Made by a program: the position numbers and the translations under genes. The notes beneath the pieces were generated by a model. That model was not told where the DNA came from and ran no database searches. It saw only the letters and a list, made by a program, of their open reading frames with translations. Of a stretch of DNA of 37,500 bases, positions 1-11,818 are shown in pieces. This DNA is from Glandiceps talaboti (lineage: Eukaryota; Hemichordata; Enteropneusta; Spengelidae). The stretch lies in assembly GCF_964340395.1 (NCBI RefSeq), contig NC_135565.1, positions 6,966,642 through 7,004,141 on the forward strand, read 5' to 3'. Every line of letters begins with the position of its first letter. The stretch's first letter is position 1.

Positions 1-3000
1 TTTTTTTTTTCTTTTTTTTTAATTTCACACCGTCAAGAATTACCCAAACGCAATACACATTCTGATAATGCGCACTCATTTAAAATGCAGAGTTACACAT
101 TGTATATCAGTATGAACACAAAAAAACCTTGCTTTTTTTACTCCTCCTAGTGTCGTCCGACGATGATGTTGATTTGTGTACACGCTTAAATATCATATAT
201 ATGTGCTTGCCACGTAATCAATGACTGGTTTGTTAACGTAATTCGTACAAATATCTTGTTAAAACCTCATACTGCGTTATTGAAATTCTATACAACCTTT
301 AGTTTGGTATTTTTTTTGTTAGCATTTTATACCGATCTTTGTATTTTATACTTGCCAGCTGGTCTGTAATGAATATTGGACATCTGCTCTTTGTTAATGT
401 TATATCCGGTCCTTTATTCGACTGTTTTTTTCTCCTAATTTCTATGGAAACACAGTGTACTGTATTGATCCTACTTGTTTATACTTCTGTGTCCAAGGGT
501 TTTTGTCCCATGTATGTATACTACTCGAAGTACCCTTAGTCTATGAAAAAATGAATTCAATATCCAAACTTTCACGTTAACAGTTTCTAATTGTATGCAT
601 AGCTATTTCTTCCCGCCAAATATTAGGTATAATATCTTTGTTGTTCAATTCAGTAGATTTTCACTTTTTACATAATTTCAAGCATTTTGGATTACTAGTT
701 TGTGAATTCATTCATTGTATGCTTTGCTATTTCTTGAGCCAGTTTTTTCGTTCAATTTATATCTTTACAAGGATAACCGACAATTAATAGAGAATGTACA
801 AAAACAAGGAACATGCCATGTATTCCTGTAACTGACAGAATTACGAAATGCTGAGGGAGAAATCTAACTGTGTATGTATGTTAACCGTTGCTTATTCATT
901 TGGATACCGAACTAAAACTAATATGTCAACTTGAGATAAAGTACGTTAAATAACGAAGTGAAGTACTTTGTCCGCCATTCTTTTAATACGCCAGAATAAT
1001 GTATTGTTGGCGTCTGCGCGCTCATGTATACGGAAACTTAACGACTTTAAAAAGTTGGAACACCCTATTACGATGGGGGTAAAACGCGATGAAATCGACT
1101 GACACGAAGCCATGAACGGCAATATTTCATGATTAATGGGGACGTATTCGACGACTTAGGCCTACATGCAATAACAAGGGAAAAAAGCTACACGAGGCTG
1201 CCCAGCACCTTCACCTACTTAAGTTATTGCGGGACTTCGACTAAAACAATTATGACGTCAAAAAATATTGTTATGTTAATGAGCAGTTTGAGTAGAGAAA
1301 ATATGGTCTGCAAATAAATGCAATATAAAAAATAAAACGCGAATTCGACAGGCAACACGTACCAGGCTACTCCATGTAATGACCGATCTCCCCCATGAAG
1401 TGTGATAGCGGTCGCATATACACATACGTTGATTACAAACATGTCATCTTGCTGAATTACTGCCCAGTCAGTACCTTTGGCAAGTTTGTTTTTGGACACC
1501 CCTGTGAATTAATGGTGTGTCTCAGACTCTCAGTGCCCCACTACGCATGCTCACCTCTTACTACCGTCCAACTACAGTTTATAAGTCGCAGTAGTTGGTA
1601 ATATTTAAACTTTTAAAGCTAAACTTCTGATTTTAGCGTTCAGTTCGTACAAGTTTGTGTCTTCCCACCCGTCCACCAACCCTCTTAGTAGTTATTCTTA
1701 GTTGTTGTTTTTATTTTTTTATTTTTTTTTTGCTCCTTGCCTCTCGTATCCTTTGTATAGCTTATATTGTAATTTAAAGTTTGCTTCTTGATGTCTTGGC
1801 ATAATTTAGATATACTTTCTCATAGTTTATTTAGTTTCATATTTTTTTTCATTACTTCGTCTTTTTTCCCCCAACTTTTGTGCATTTCGGTTTGAGGTTA
1901 CTTCCAGAGTAGCCAATGATAGTGTTTTCGTAGGTTTGTTTTGTAATTGTTTGGTTGTTTGATGTATTCAAAGTATTTCTGGTATTTTGACACCAGATTT
2001 GGGTTCTGTGAGTTTTGTGTGTGAGAGAGGAAGTAATTCGACCTGCATTGTTGTCCACCGTCACGGTGCGGTGTTAACTTCGATATCTTCACTTTGTAGC
2101 CGAACGAATAATACACTGCTGATTTAAAATTGACGAATTTGATTTTTATGTTAGAAAAGTAAACAGTGGATAACGTACAATGTAAACATACTCACTAATT
2201 CATATATGGACTCTGTAGGTAATAGGGGGGCATAATTAGTGGTATGATGACAGCGTTAGCATAGTTTAGACTTACATCACCACGGAGCTATGGAGCATCA
2301 CTCTACTACTATTACCGAACTTTACGACGTTTAATCACGATAAAGGCAACGAAACAACGACTTTCAAACTCTCTCCTTCTCTCTATTAGGTGTCTACCTG
2401 CCAGCATTACTTAGTTGAAGTACAGAACCGATATCATATTTTCTTTGATCGTATTGACCGCCAGCAGCCACGTTTTGTTCATGTTGTGGTAGCAGTATTG
2501 GTTCATACATATAGAGTAGATCTCCAACTATCACCCCTTCATTGTCACCTAAACTGTTATTTCAAGCTCTAAATAATGAAAATGTTGTTTCATCTATGCT
2601 TTATACGCGTATCTTTAAATATTGAAGCATTTTTGTTATCGACAACAATTGATATCTTGACAGTGTACGGTATAAAACATTGCTGGAGTGTTTGGTATCA
2701 GACTCGTGAATAGACAGAAGCGAGTGGTAAAGAAACAATAAAACACTTTCCCAAACAATGTTTAGAATATCGTTTAAATGGATTAGGGATGACGACCTTT
2801 GTTAGTATCCCAGAGAGCCTCATTCCAGTATACAGAAGGCCTTTTATACCATATTCTTTTTTTACAAATCTATTTTATACAGATTGGGGATGCAAAATTG
2901 GTTTGAATTGGATTTTTAGGTCACTGAATATGAAGAAATGAAGTTCATTTAATATCAACCTCACCATTGTTCCCCTTTAAACGTATTTAATCACCACTCT

Positions 3001-3322
3001 GATATTGGCATAACCGTGAAAAGCATTAAAGTCAGGCATACTACATTCGATGGCCTATAGCTAGTTTAGTAAACTACGCCGAACATGACAAGGATACAGC
3101 TATTTTGACATCAACTGATCTAACACATTCAGAAGGATGTTATAACGTTGCAGGTATGAATCGACGTCACCATTGCAGAATTCGATTCGAGTCATAAACA
3201 CTTCAAAAATCAGCTAGTGCTAAATTAATGTTCTTATATTGTTTTATTACGAAGCACTTTAAATTTTCCATTGGACTAAAGAGTTTATAACGATGTCTCC
3301 TTTCTCTCTTTTAATTTTATAG
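1..3322. other. Non-coding stretch upstream of the sushi gene
   Basis: AT-rich sequence with T-rich runs (for example at 1-20 and about 1710-1730). The only open frames are short (under 95 codons), lack recognisable domains and overlap on both strands. One frame at 2390-2572 lies just after a pyrimidine-rich tract ending in AG, but its 60 residues resemble nothing I know. The first exon of the sushi gene, carrying its ATG, should lie here or beyond the window, but I could not place it with confidence. Confidence 0.5.
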
Positions 3323-3390
3323 GGTCACAGTAGCAGTTTCAATTCTCGTGGTCGTAGCATACTTGTCCTGTGGTGTAAACATCGTAGAAG
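3323..3390 (+). CDS. Sushi gene, signal-peptide exon
   Basis: A 68-nt exon between an acceptor (TTTTATAG) and a donor (GTAATG at 3391). In the frame that fits the next exon it reads VTVAVSILVVVAYLSCGVNI and then VE, a hydrophobic run followed by small and polar residues, as expected for a signal peptide. It ends in phase 1, matching the exon at 4100. The frame runs into a stop just upstream in genomic DNA, so the ATG must come from an earlier exon not identified. The hydrophobic character and phase match are seen directly; the link to the sushi exons is inferred. Confidence 0.6.
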
Positions 3391-4099
3391 GTAATGAATG
3401 GTTTTCACTGAACTCGAATTATATTCTTTAGACATTCAATTGTAAAGGGATATGACGTAGGCGTCCATTAAAAGTACGATGTTCATTTGAACCCTAAAAT
3501 TCGTGAATCAAATAAAGTCATTTAATAAAATAAAATAAAATACAAAAACGTTTGATTCCTATATAGCTGTTATCATTCTAATAAGTTCCGATGTTAGGTG
3601 ATTCCTTGATGAACGTTCCATCTTGTTTTCACAGAAGACTTTTATTTCATAACATGACCAAAGTAGCCCTGTTGTCAAAATCATTTAGTCGTTAATTACC
3701 GTACACATATGTAGCGTTTTCATTTCCAAAGGTGAATATAAGCTGTCGTTAAGTTTCTATCCTATAAATGTTTTGTTTGATACAAACATCACATGTCAGA
3801 AAAAGCGCGTCAATTCGTTCTAAAATTGAATGCCCTTGTATATTGTCGATAGTGTATTAATGATAACCTCATCATGCAACATGTGTAATATGTAAATGTA
3901 TTGGACAAGGCAGTAATGGAATTTCAAATGTAAATGCAGAGTATTTGTTTTCGACGACAAAATATACCTGTCTCTAACGCCACAAGCGTCTCCTCTCAAA
4001 TACGTTGGTACACCAGATTTTTTCTCTTGATACTGAAATGAATTTATTATGTAAATTTAATTTAAAACGCTGACTATTACTCTTCTCGTACGTCTATAG

Positions 4100-4303
4100 G
4101 TGTATGTGCTGCACCAGACCCAGCTCCAGCGACGCCTCTCTCATACAAAGATGATACAGCACCAGCCTTTGATGCTACTACTGAGTATACGATGGAGTTC
4201 GAATGCGATGCAGGTTATAGGATCGAGGGCACAGCTTCATTCACATGTGCCGCGGATGCTACAGCATTTACTCCGGAGTTTACAGCACTACCAACTTGTT
4301 TAG
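4100..4303 (+). CDS. Sushi gene, CCP/sushi domain 1 exon
   Basis: One symmetric (1-1) exon between acceptor CTATAG and donor GTAAGT (4304). It encodes about 68 residues with the four-cysteine CCP layout: C at the start (CAAPDP), a central FECDAGY box, FTC, and a final PTC. CCP/sushi modules are typical of complement regulators and of adhesion or receptor proteins in animals, and one module per symmetric exon is their usual gene structure. The tryptophan normally found before the fourth cysteine is absent, so the module is somewhat divergent. It is preceded by the signal-peptide exon and followed by a second CCP exon in the same phase. Confidence 0.88.
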   Translation: MYVLHQTQLQRRLSHTKMIQHQPLMLLLSIRWSSNAMQVIGSRAQLHSHVPRMLQHLLRSLQHYQLV

Positions 4304-5015
4304 GTAAGTTCTAGTATTTCTTTATCAAGTTATGGAATTCGTATTATGTATTATCGTGATATATTGTTTATAAATTCATAACAACCACCACTTAATTTAT
4401 TTTGTTGCCATGTGAATATTTTTAATCTGTTGGAAATGGGATTGCAAGCGTGTATGGAAGTGATCGGACATATATCATCATGTTTAATTCGTATTGAAAA
4501 TTCTATGATTGTACGTGAATATTCATTGTTTACTAAAGTATGTCATCTCTGAATTGTGGTTGATGAGGCGTACATTATATTTACAACAACTTTGCAACGT
4601 TCAATAGATTAATTTGACAAAATGCAAACGCATATATGAACATTGCGATAAACAACAATCACATGCATGTAAATGACATGGTATTTTAAAATTCTTACCA
4701 CTCAACCTAAAGATGCCTGTCATTGTAAATTTTCGAAGTACTTAGTATTTGTATAATACACGCCAGCCTTTAATAGACATACTGTTTATGTCATGAACCG
4801 AACACAGCACAGACAGTATAGAGGATATGGTTGTGTTCTCTTACCACGTGTTTATCTCAACATAAAACTGTATAGCTAACTGACCGTGACATATTCGTAT
4901 AAATCAAACTACACACTAATCTTGTCATTGCTGTCGAATTAAGGCACTGATGATGAAATTCGTTTTGTTTGTAGATGTGTAGTCAACTATGGGAGTTGCT
5001 TCCTGTTCGGCGGGT

Positions 5016-5034
5016 TGTTATTGTTATTGTTATT

Positions 5035-5133
<99 letters not shown>
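5016..5133 (+). repeat. (ATT)n followed by (GTT)n microsatellite
   Basis: Perfect or near-perfect ATT triplets run into GTT triplets, within the intron between the two sushi exons and ending about 100 nt before the acceptor of sushi exon 2. Confidence 0.97.
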
Positions 5134-5232
5134 GATTTTGCTTTTGTTGCTTTTGGTGTTATTATTTTTGTTGTGACGATTCCTTATTCTTCAACCTCAA
5201 TACCTATCTTCAAATTGCATGTTCACTTTCAG

Positions 5233-5418
5233 ATACCTGCTTGACTCCTGGCGAAGTACCAGAGAATGGAAAGTACAAAGGCACTGACCCAACTTTCCCT
5301 GCAGACAAAGATAGCACAATAGAGTATGAATGCGACGAAGGTTACACTGGTGGTGGTATCATTAAATGTACCGGTGGCACATGGGATAAGGACATTCCTA
5401 CATGCACAGAGGGTGAGG
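5233..5418 (+). CDS. Sushi gene, CCP/sushi domain 2 exon
   Basis: Exon between acceptor TTTCAG and a donor. Two donors in the same phase are possible: GTGAGG after 5412 or the stronger GTGAGT after 5418; the choice adds or removes two residues (Gly-Glu). The roughly 62 residues carry all CCP landmarks: DTCLTPG, a YECDEGY box, KCTGGTW with the conserved tryptophan, and the last PTC. Entry and exit phases are 1-1, so the protein reads straight from CCP1 through CCP2 into the C-terminal exon at 5862. Confidence 0.9.
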
Positions 5419-5861
5419 GTGAGTGAAATGAAAACAATTTCATTTGTTAACAGTGCCATATTCAAAATAAAACATATACAGTAAACAATGAAAGAAAATC
5501 AGTGCAGTAATTAATAAAAAAGATTAAACTGTGAATAATTCAATGTTTGCCTATACAATGCTAACAAAATAAGCAATAATCGATAATCAAGAACTGAAAC
5601 ATTATACAATGTACACACAAAGAAGACCACGGTAAACAAATGACAATTTCTTACAAAGGGATATCCTTCTCTTTTTAATCATGTTCAGATGATTTTATAT
5701 TAGGTTCACAATATCAGCAAAGAACAATCAAATATTTCAAACTGTCAGGGCTATCAACTTTGTTCAAGACGTCTCTGGAATTGTTTTGACAATATATTCA
5801 ACCTACATACACGTTTCTTAGTAACTATTCATATGCGTAATGTATTCATATGTTAATACAG

Positions 5862-5977
5862 ATCCTGAAAAAACAACAAAAGCTGATTCAGAAGAAGGCA
5901 GTGCAGGAATAGCCTCCGTTAACTTACTGGTCTTGACCGCAATAATACTTCCAATCTCAATTTTCTTCAAAGACTAG
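5862..5977 (+). CDS. Sushi gene, C-terminal membrane-anchor exon
   Basis: After an acceptor (AATACAG) this exon continues the frame from the second CCP exon. It encodes a short polar stalk (DPEKTTKADSEEG), small residues (SAGIAS) and a hydrophobic run of about 18 residues (VNLLVLTAIILPISIFF), ending KD and a TAG stop. The layout fits a GPI-attachment signal (small-residue omega site, spacer, hydrophobic tail) or a single membrane span with almost no cytoplasmic tail. The product would be about 190 residues: signal peptide, two CCPs, stalk, anchor. The role is probably a cell-surface complement-control-like or adhesion protein; this rests on the family only. A donor-like GTGAGC follows at 5988, so the 3' UTR may be spliced. 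Confidence 0.78.
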
Positions 5978-6009
5978 ACTGGACAAGGTGAGCTAAACAT
6001 TTTCTTTTG

Positions 6010-6018
6010 GTCTGTCTA

Positions 6019-6063
<45 letters not shown>

Positions 6064-6095
6064 ATGTCCACCCACCCGCCTGCCTGCATACATGA

Positions 6096-6126
<31 letters not shown>

Positions 6127-6210
6127 TGTATGTATGTATGTATGTATGTATGTATGTATGCATGCATGTATGTATGTATGTATGTATGTATGTATGTATG
6201 TATGTATGTC
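6010..6210 (+). repeat. (TCTG)n and (TGTA)n tetranucleotide arrays
   Basis: TCTG units at about 6010-6063 and TGTA/ATGT units at about 6098-6210 are separated by a short unique bridge. The long open frames here (VCLS and MYVC periodic peptides) are repeat translations, not genes. Confidence 0.98.
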
Positions 6211-6310
6211 TGAAGCTCGCCGATAATACCTTGAAAAAGAATTTTTATTCGAAACGTCGGATTTTACATCTATTTATACGGACTGACTTACAAGTTCCAT
6301 ATGCATTTCT

Positions 6311-6359
6311 ATGTATGTATGTATGTATGTATGTATGTATGTATGTATGTATGTATGTA

Positions 6360-6416
<57 letters not shown>

Positions 6417-6471
6417 ATGTATGTATGTATGTAGTAGGTAGGTAGGTAGGTGGTTAGGTAGGTAGGTAGGT
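6311..6471 (+). repeat. (ATGT)n - (GT)n - (ATGT)n - (TAGG)n compound array
   Basis: ATGT units, then a pure GT block (about 6366-6400), ATGT units again and finally TAGG units, directly abutting the foldback element at 6469. Confidence 0.97.
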
Positions 6472-6640
6472 ATATTGAACACATTTTGCCTGGCCATGAG
6501 GGCTGCAGCACCCGTTTATTACACCCGAGGGGCTGTGAGTTACCATGCATGTGATTCTGGTAACTCACAGTCACGAGGGGGTAATGAACGGGTGCTATAG
6601 CCCGAATATAGGCCAGGCAATATGTGTTTTATAATATACC
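6469..6640. repeat. Foldback element (imperfect inverted repeat, ~75-nt arms)
   Basis: The left arm starts GGTATATT, runs through TTGCCTGGCC and AGCACCCGTT and reaches GAGTTACCA near 6544. The right arm from about 6558 is its imperfect reverse complement, ending AATATACC at 6640. The loop is about 13 nt. It resembles a non-autonomous foldback or MITE; no clear target duplication was found because the left edge is in a microsatellite. Confidence 0.8.
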
Positions 6641-6644
6641 TCAT

Positions 6645-6811
6645 GCTGTGAACTCGTTGTGGCAGACGACATCGTCAGAAGCTGCCATTTTGACCTGCTG
6701 TGAACTCGCGGTGGTCACGTGACCATGCAATAGTTGATGGAACTATTCCCCTAGGAAAATAGTCATTCTATTTTCCTATCACGTGACTGATTCTAGCGAA
6801 TCATGGCACAG
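6645..6811. repeat. Second hairpin-rich palindromic segment
   Basis: Contains two direct copies of TGCTGTGAACTCG (6645 and about 6699), a perfect AGGAAAATAG / CTATTTTCCT hairpin near 6763-6779, flanking TCACGTGA copies, and a closing CACAGCA complementary to the opening TGCTGTG. It may be a separate foldback or part of a larger nested element with the one at 6469-6640. Confidence 0.5.
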
Positions 6812-7006
6812 CATTATCACTATAAGTATATATACTAATTACAAATACACAAGTTAAGTTGTAAGGTGGATCCTACATTTCAATAATACCACAGAAGTTA
6901 AAACGTAATGTAAGGTGTCGGTATATAACTGATACCATGGTCAGTATAACCTTGGAGATGTTTTCATTTAGAAAGACATTAATAGGATATTAGGTAGAAG
7001 TATACA

Positions 7007-7346
7007 CCCCTTTTCCTTAGAGCGAGTCAGTTGTATTGAATAAATTATCAAGATCAGTGAGCCTAATCACAAGGTTTCATGTTGAGATAGACACCATACA
7101 AATAGCACACATCATCATTTACAATGCGGGGGCTCTGTATTTAGTTACTGGCATAAACAGTAACAGCATGCACACTACTACACATGGTGTAATCTGTTGA
7201 AGTCCAAACAAAATCCATGGTCAGTGCAGTGTAAGTGATGTATGTGTGTTATTTTTATGGTGTATATCTCAATATGAAACCTTGTGATGAGGCTCTCTGA
7301 TCTTGATGGTTCATTTCATAGCTTTGGATCACTATACAGAAAAGGA
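7007..7346. repeat. Long imperfect inverted repeat (arms ~120 nt)
   Basis: The left arm 7007-7127 pairs with the right arm 7226-7346. The best core is ATCAAGATCAG, then ATCACAAGGTTTCAT, then TTGAGATA and ACACCATA, with scattered mismatches. The loop of about 98 nt contains its own GTTACTG/CAGTAAC hairpin (7144-7164). A transcript of this region would fold into a long stem. Confidence 0.75.
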
Positions 7347-7461
7347 TTGTAATGGTATTTGGGACAATGTTTATTTATGCAGTCAACAATAAGTGAACAT
7401 TTAGCCAGAAAAGAAGACTAGCGATGGAAAGAAAGAGAACAACAGAAACACGTTTTATTTT

Positions 7462-7463
<2 letters not shown>

Positions 7464-7492
<29 letters not shown>
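7464..7492 (+). repeat. (CAA)n microsatellite
   Basis: About nine CAA triplets. Confidence 0.95.
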
Positions 7493-7703
7493 AATGTAAA
7501 TAACAAACACATCACCGATCAAATGCTCCCTGCTCCCTGTGGTATTACATGTCTATAACTTATGAGAGAATGAATGCTAATGGACTCTGGATTCATAGTT
7601 ACAAATTAAAATGTATTCTCATAGGGTCATTTGTCTTTTATTGTCAAATAACTATCCTACCCTTATAGCATAGTAATGCTGTTCTATATTTTGTTTATTT
7701 CAG

Positions 7704-9040
7704 CGGACACAAGAACATCCTGAAGAAAACACTTGCAAGGAGACGTCATCAATATTAACAATCTTTCACACTAATAATAATTTCTTGTTTTTATTGCTTT
7801 CAAATGCATTCTTTTTAAATTAATAATTTGAACTAAATCCATTGTAAATATGTACTTAATCATAAATTGAGGAAGTGGGGGCCAAACATATCATGACTTT
7901 TCGCCACAAGTAATGTATTTTTGTCAGTTACAAAACACAAAAAAGTGTGGGAAATATTCACATATAACTATTCACAAACAAATTGGCAAATATGTTGAAT
8001 CATCGGAAAAAAGTTCAAAATTTTGGATTTTAAGTCATATTTCGATAAAAGAACTCTGTATCTTTGAGATTGTTGGTTGAAAAAATCTTGCCTGGTCCCT
8101 ATTTCCTCTCAATCGTGATTACATTTATGTCATTTTTTTTTACTATTTCTTAGAAAAATCAAATACACAATCTATATATTGTCGCTTTATTATTTGTCTT
8201 ATTACAGTATATATAGTGTTCCTATGACATATCTGAGTCATGACATAGTGATAATCAGTGTCTGTTTATGACACTATCATACGATAACAGATTTCGATAA
8301 ATTTGTTATACAGAATACCGATTTTATCGAATTCCTAATGACTAGATATTGGAGATATACACTGATTTGATATACCGATATGCAGATTAACACCAATTGC
8401 CTTTTTATTACACAATTGTGTCTAGATTTATACAATAATATGAATATTGCTACACAAATAACACCAACTTGTAGTTCTCAGAGTATTTAGACACAGTTGC
8501 ATCTCATGATATCAATCCTAAATTTTCATGACCAAGATGATGCCTGGGAAAGATAGAAACACGCTATAAATATTGACATCCAGAAAAATCTTCTTTTTTT
8601 GGCACACGTCAACAGAACATTCTTTGTCAATATAGATACATTTTGGACGGTTTCTCAAACTTGTTATCAATATCTAGACATCACTAATCTACTCTGAAAG
8701 AGAACAATTGAATTTACAAATTACTACCGACTAAGTGAAGTAAAAAAAGGAATTTGATTTGTAATTAATATACTTAGATACTGGTGTCATCATGATTATT
8801 ATGTTTAATAATGGTGTAGTCACTGAAAGGGAATTGTTGTAATATTCAAGTTACTATCGACTAAGTGTAGAAGTAGATTTCAAAAATGCACTCCATTGTT
8901 GTATTTGAAGACATTTGAATGTTATCTGAAATTGACATTGAAATAGAAATGAAAAAAAATCTGAACTGTGGTCTGATTTTTTTATGTGTTGACTTTTTAA
9001 ATAGTGAAGATGATGAACATGAGTGTGACTGTCGTTGTGA
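7704..9040 (+). other. Possible 3' UTR exon of the sushi gene, then AT-rich non-coding DNA
   Basis: A good acceptor (TTTATTTCAG, ending at 7703) could receive the donor-like GTGAGC at 5988, just after the sushi stop codon. No canonical AATAAA is seen in the next few hundred bases, so the 3' end is unresolved. From about 7900 to 9040 the DNA is AT-rich with no supported gene. Confidence 0.3.
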
Positions 9041-10241
9041 TGTGGGGATTCTGAAGTGAGAGTATGAGAAATAGAGTTGGATGATGAAAGAGAAGGAAAA
9101 GAAGAAGGTGATGATGGTAATGATGATGATGATGATATTAAAAGAGAATGCGAAGTATAAGGAGATACAGGTGAACTTGTGTGATGAAGATGGTGGTGGT
9201 GGTGGTGATGATGATGATGTTGATGATGATGATGATGATGTTGATGATGATGATGTTGATGATGATGATGATGATGATGATGATGAGTATGAGGATGACG
9301 ATAATGATGATGAGGGAGAAAGAAGAAAAACTGATCATGACAATAATGATGATGATGATGATTAGGAGGAGGAGGAGGAAGAAGAAGAAGAGGAGGAAAT
9401 GATGAGGATAATATGGCTGATGATGATGATGATGATGATGATGTTGATGATGGTGATGATGATGATGATGAGGAGGAGGAGGAGGATGGCGATGACGATG
9501 ATGATAATAATGGTGACGATAGTGGTGATGATGATGATGTTGATGGTCAAGAGGAGGATTAAGATGAGATGGAGAAAGAAGAAAAACTGATGATGACAAT
9601 AATGATGATGATTAGGAGGAGGAGGAGGAGGAAGAGGAGGAAATGATGAGGATAATGTGGATGATGATGATGATGTTGATGATGATGATGATGATGATGT
9701 TGATGATGATGAGTATGAGGATGACGATGATGAGGATGATGAGGGAGAAAGAAGAAAAACTGTGATCATGACAATAATGATGATGATGATGATGATGATT
9801 AGGAGGAGGAGGAGGAAGAAGAAGAGGAGGAAATGATGAGGATAATATGGATGATGATGATGATGATGATGATGATCATGATGATGATGATCATGATGAT
9901 CATGATGATGATGAGGAGGAGGATGGCGATGACGATGATGAGGATAATAATGGTGACGATAGTGGAGGTGATGATGATGTTGATGGTCAAGAGGAGGATG
10001 AAGAGGAGAGGGAGAAAAAAGAAAAACTGATGATGACAATAATGATGATGATTAGGAGGAGGAGGAGGAGGAGGAAGAGGAGGAAATGATGAGGATAATG
10101 TGGATGATGATGATGATGAGGATGAGGATGAGGATGATGAGGGAGAAAGAAGAAAACTGTGATGATGACAATAATGATGATGATGACGATTAGGAGGAGG
10201 AGGAGGAGGAAGAAGAAGAGGAGGAAATGATGAGGATGATA

Positions 10242-10277
<36 letters not shown>

Positions 10278-10284
10278 GTGGTGG

Positions 10285-10332
<48 letters not shown>

Positions 10333-10600
10333 GGAGGAGGAGGAGGAGGAGGAGGATGACGATGATGAGGATAATAATGGTGACGATAGTGGAGGTGATG
10401 ATGATGGTGTTGATGGTCAAGAGGAGGATGAAGAGGAGAGGGAGAAAGAAGAAAAACTGTGATGATGACAATAATGATGATGATTGGGAGGAGGAGGAGG
10501 AGGAGGAGGGGGAAATGCTGAGGATAATATGGATGATGATGATGATGTTGATGATGATAATGATGATGATGATGATGATGATGATGAGACGGAAGATGAT
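9041..10600 (+). repeat. Large (GAT)n/(GAG)n satellite with higher-order units
   Basis: Triplet arrays of GAT/ATG and GAG/AGG are mixed with non-triplet tracts that recur in order. The marker GAGGAAATGATGAGGATAA recurs in exact or near form at about 9391, 9637, 9826, 10076, 10217 and, more diverged, near 10508. Between markers lie TGACGATAGTGG, TGTTGATGGTCAAGAGGAGG and a GAGAAAGAAGAAAAACTG tail. The units are therefore roughly 140-290 bp and vary mainly in triplet copy number. The leader at 9041-9180 is similar to the sequence at 30741-30860, which introduces another (GAT)n block. The poly-Asp, poly-Met and poly-His reading frames are repeat artefacts. Confidence 0.93.
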
Positions 10601-10724
10601 ACAGGCTTTATCTTAGCTGTATTTCATTATGCCCAGAGACCCAGAACAGTCATTTAAAAAAATTGTCAAATCTGGCAGGAAAAAAGGCTTCTATACAACG
10701 AGGCATGGCATTCTGGGGAAAAAA

Positions 10725-10935
10725 CAAACAATAAAACAAACAAACAAACAGACAGACAGAGAGACAGACAAACAGACAGACACATACATGCATGCATGCA
10801 TACACACACACACGTACGTACACACACACACATACATACATACATACATACATACATACATACATACACATACATACATACAAAACATACATACATACAT
10901 ACATACATACATACATACATACATACATACATACA
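10725..10935 (+). repeat. (CAAA)n - (CAGA)n - (CATA)n tetranucleotide arrays
   Basis: Tandem AAAC/CAGA units turn into CATA/CACA units, ending near 10935. Confidence 0.97.
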
Positions 10936-10939
10936 CACC

Positions 10940-11400
10940 ACTACACGAAAAGTCAAATTTACCCACCTTTACATACAACCTAGGAGTCCCTAATGCATTT
11001 CATCTTTACTTTAAATCATAGATTTTAGATTATTCTTTCCTTAAAATAGTGTTTGTAACCGTGATATCAATGACACCAAGTCTGTTAATTAGTATACTGT
11101 GATGTACTGTGTCAAAATTTGATACACATAGCATATAAGAACAATTTAACATCGACATAACATTGTAGAGTTTTGGTAGCATGGACATAGGGGTTGGTAG
11201 TCAAAACTGAGATATTTCGCTGTGGTTATGTAGTCAGTTATATGTCAGTTATATTATTGATAATATACAATAATGGTAAGATAGTAATGACGTTTCTATT
11301 TCTTCATGTTATATGCGATGTGCATTTTATACAGCATCTACTAAAACTGCATGGCATAGCTGCAAATAACTCTATCCTAACACTCGTCACAAGATGACGC
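10940..11400. other. Non-coding stretch
   Basis: AT-rich sequence; the only open frame (67 codons at 11194-11397) has no recognisable motif and no flanking splice logic. Nothing else supported. Confidence 0.5.
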
Positions 11401-11402
11401 TA

Positions 11403-11740
11403 TAACCATAACTCCAAAATTATCTGGCAGATTGGCCTGAAATGTTGTGGGAACGTTCTTAGGTGTGTGTAGATCAAAAATCATTCATGACATTGTGATT
11501 TCGCAAATGATATGCAAATTAGGTCTTAAAATATGTCTCTTTGGTCGGTAATCTTTAATTCCAAAACTACTGAGCAGATTGGGCTGACATTTAATGGGGA
11601 TGCATTTGGAATGTGTATAATGCCAACTATGAAGCATGTGATGATCTCAATATGCAAATTAAGTGTAAACATGTGAAAGAATTTTGGTTGAAAATCTACA
11701 TCTCAAAACGTACTTGGTCGATGGGGCCGAAATTTGGTGA
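11403..11740 (+). repeat. Degenerate tandem repeat, ~140-bp period
   Basis: Three diverged copies start near 11407, 11555 and 11698 with forms of (C)TCCAAAA, GCAGATTGG(C/G)CTGA and a TGGGAA/GGGGA tract. The first two end in ATATGCAAATTA (about 11510 and 11652). Copies are diverged, so this is old repetitive DNA. Confidence 0.65.
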
Positions 11741-11782
11741 GGTGTTGTGTTGTGTTGTGTTGTGTTGTGTTGTATTGTGTTG
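11740..11782 (+). repeat. (GTGTT)n pentanucleotide microsatellite
   Basis: About seven GTGTT units with one GTATT variant. Confidence 0.95.
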
Positions 11783-11818
11783 AGGTGTACTGGGATGTGT
11801 AAAACAATCGTAGCACAG

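Noticed and set aside
2390-2572. 60-codon frame after an acceptor-like TCTCTCTATTAG
   Set aside because: No domain, no matching donor or phase to the sushi signal-peptide exon; kept only as a remote candidate.
9138-10616. Long open frames coding poly-Asp, poly-Met, poly-His or poly-Ser on both strands
   Set aside because: They are translations of (GAT)n/(GAG)n arrays, open in several frames at once, with no splice sites or non-repeat domain.
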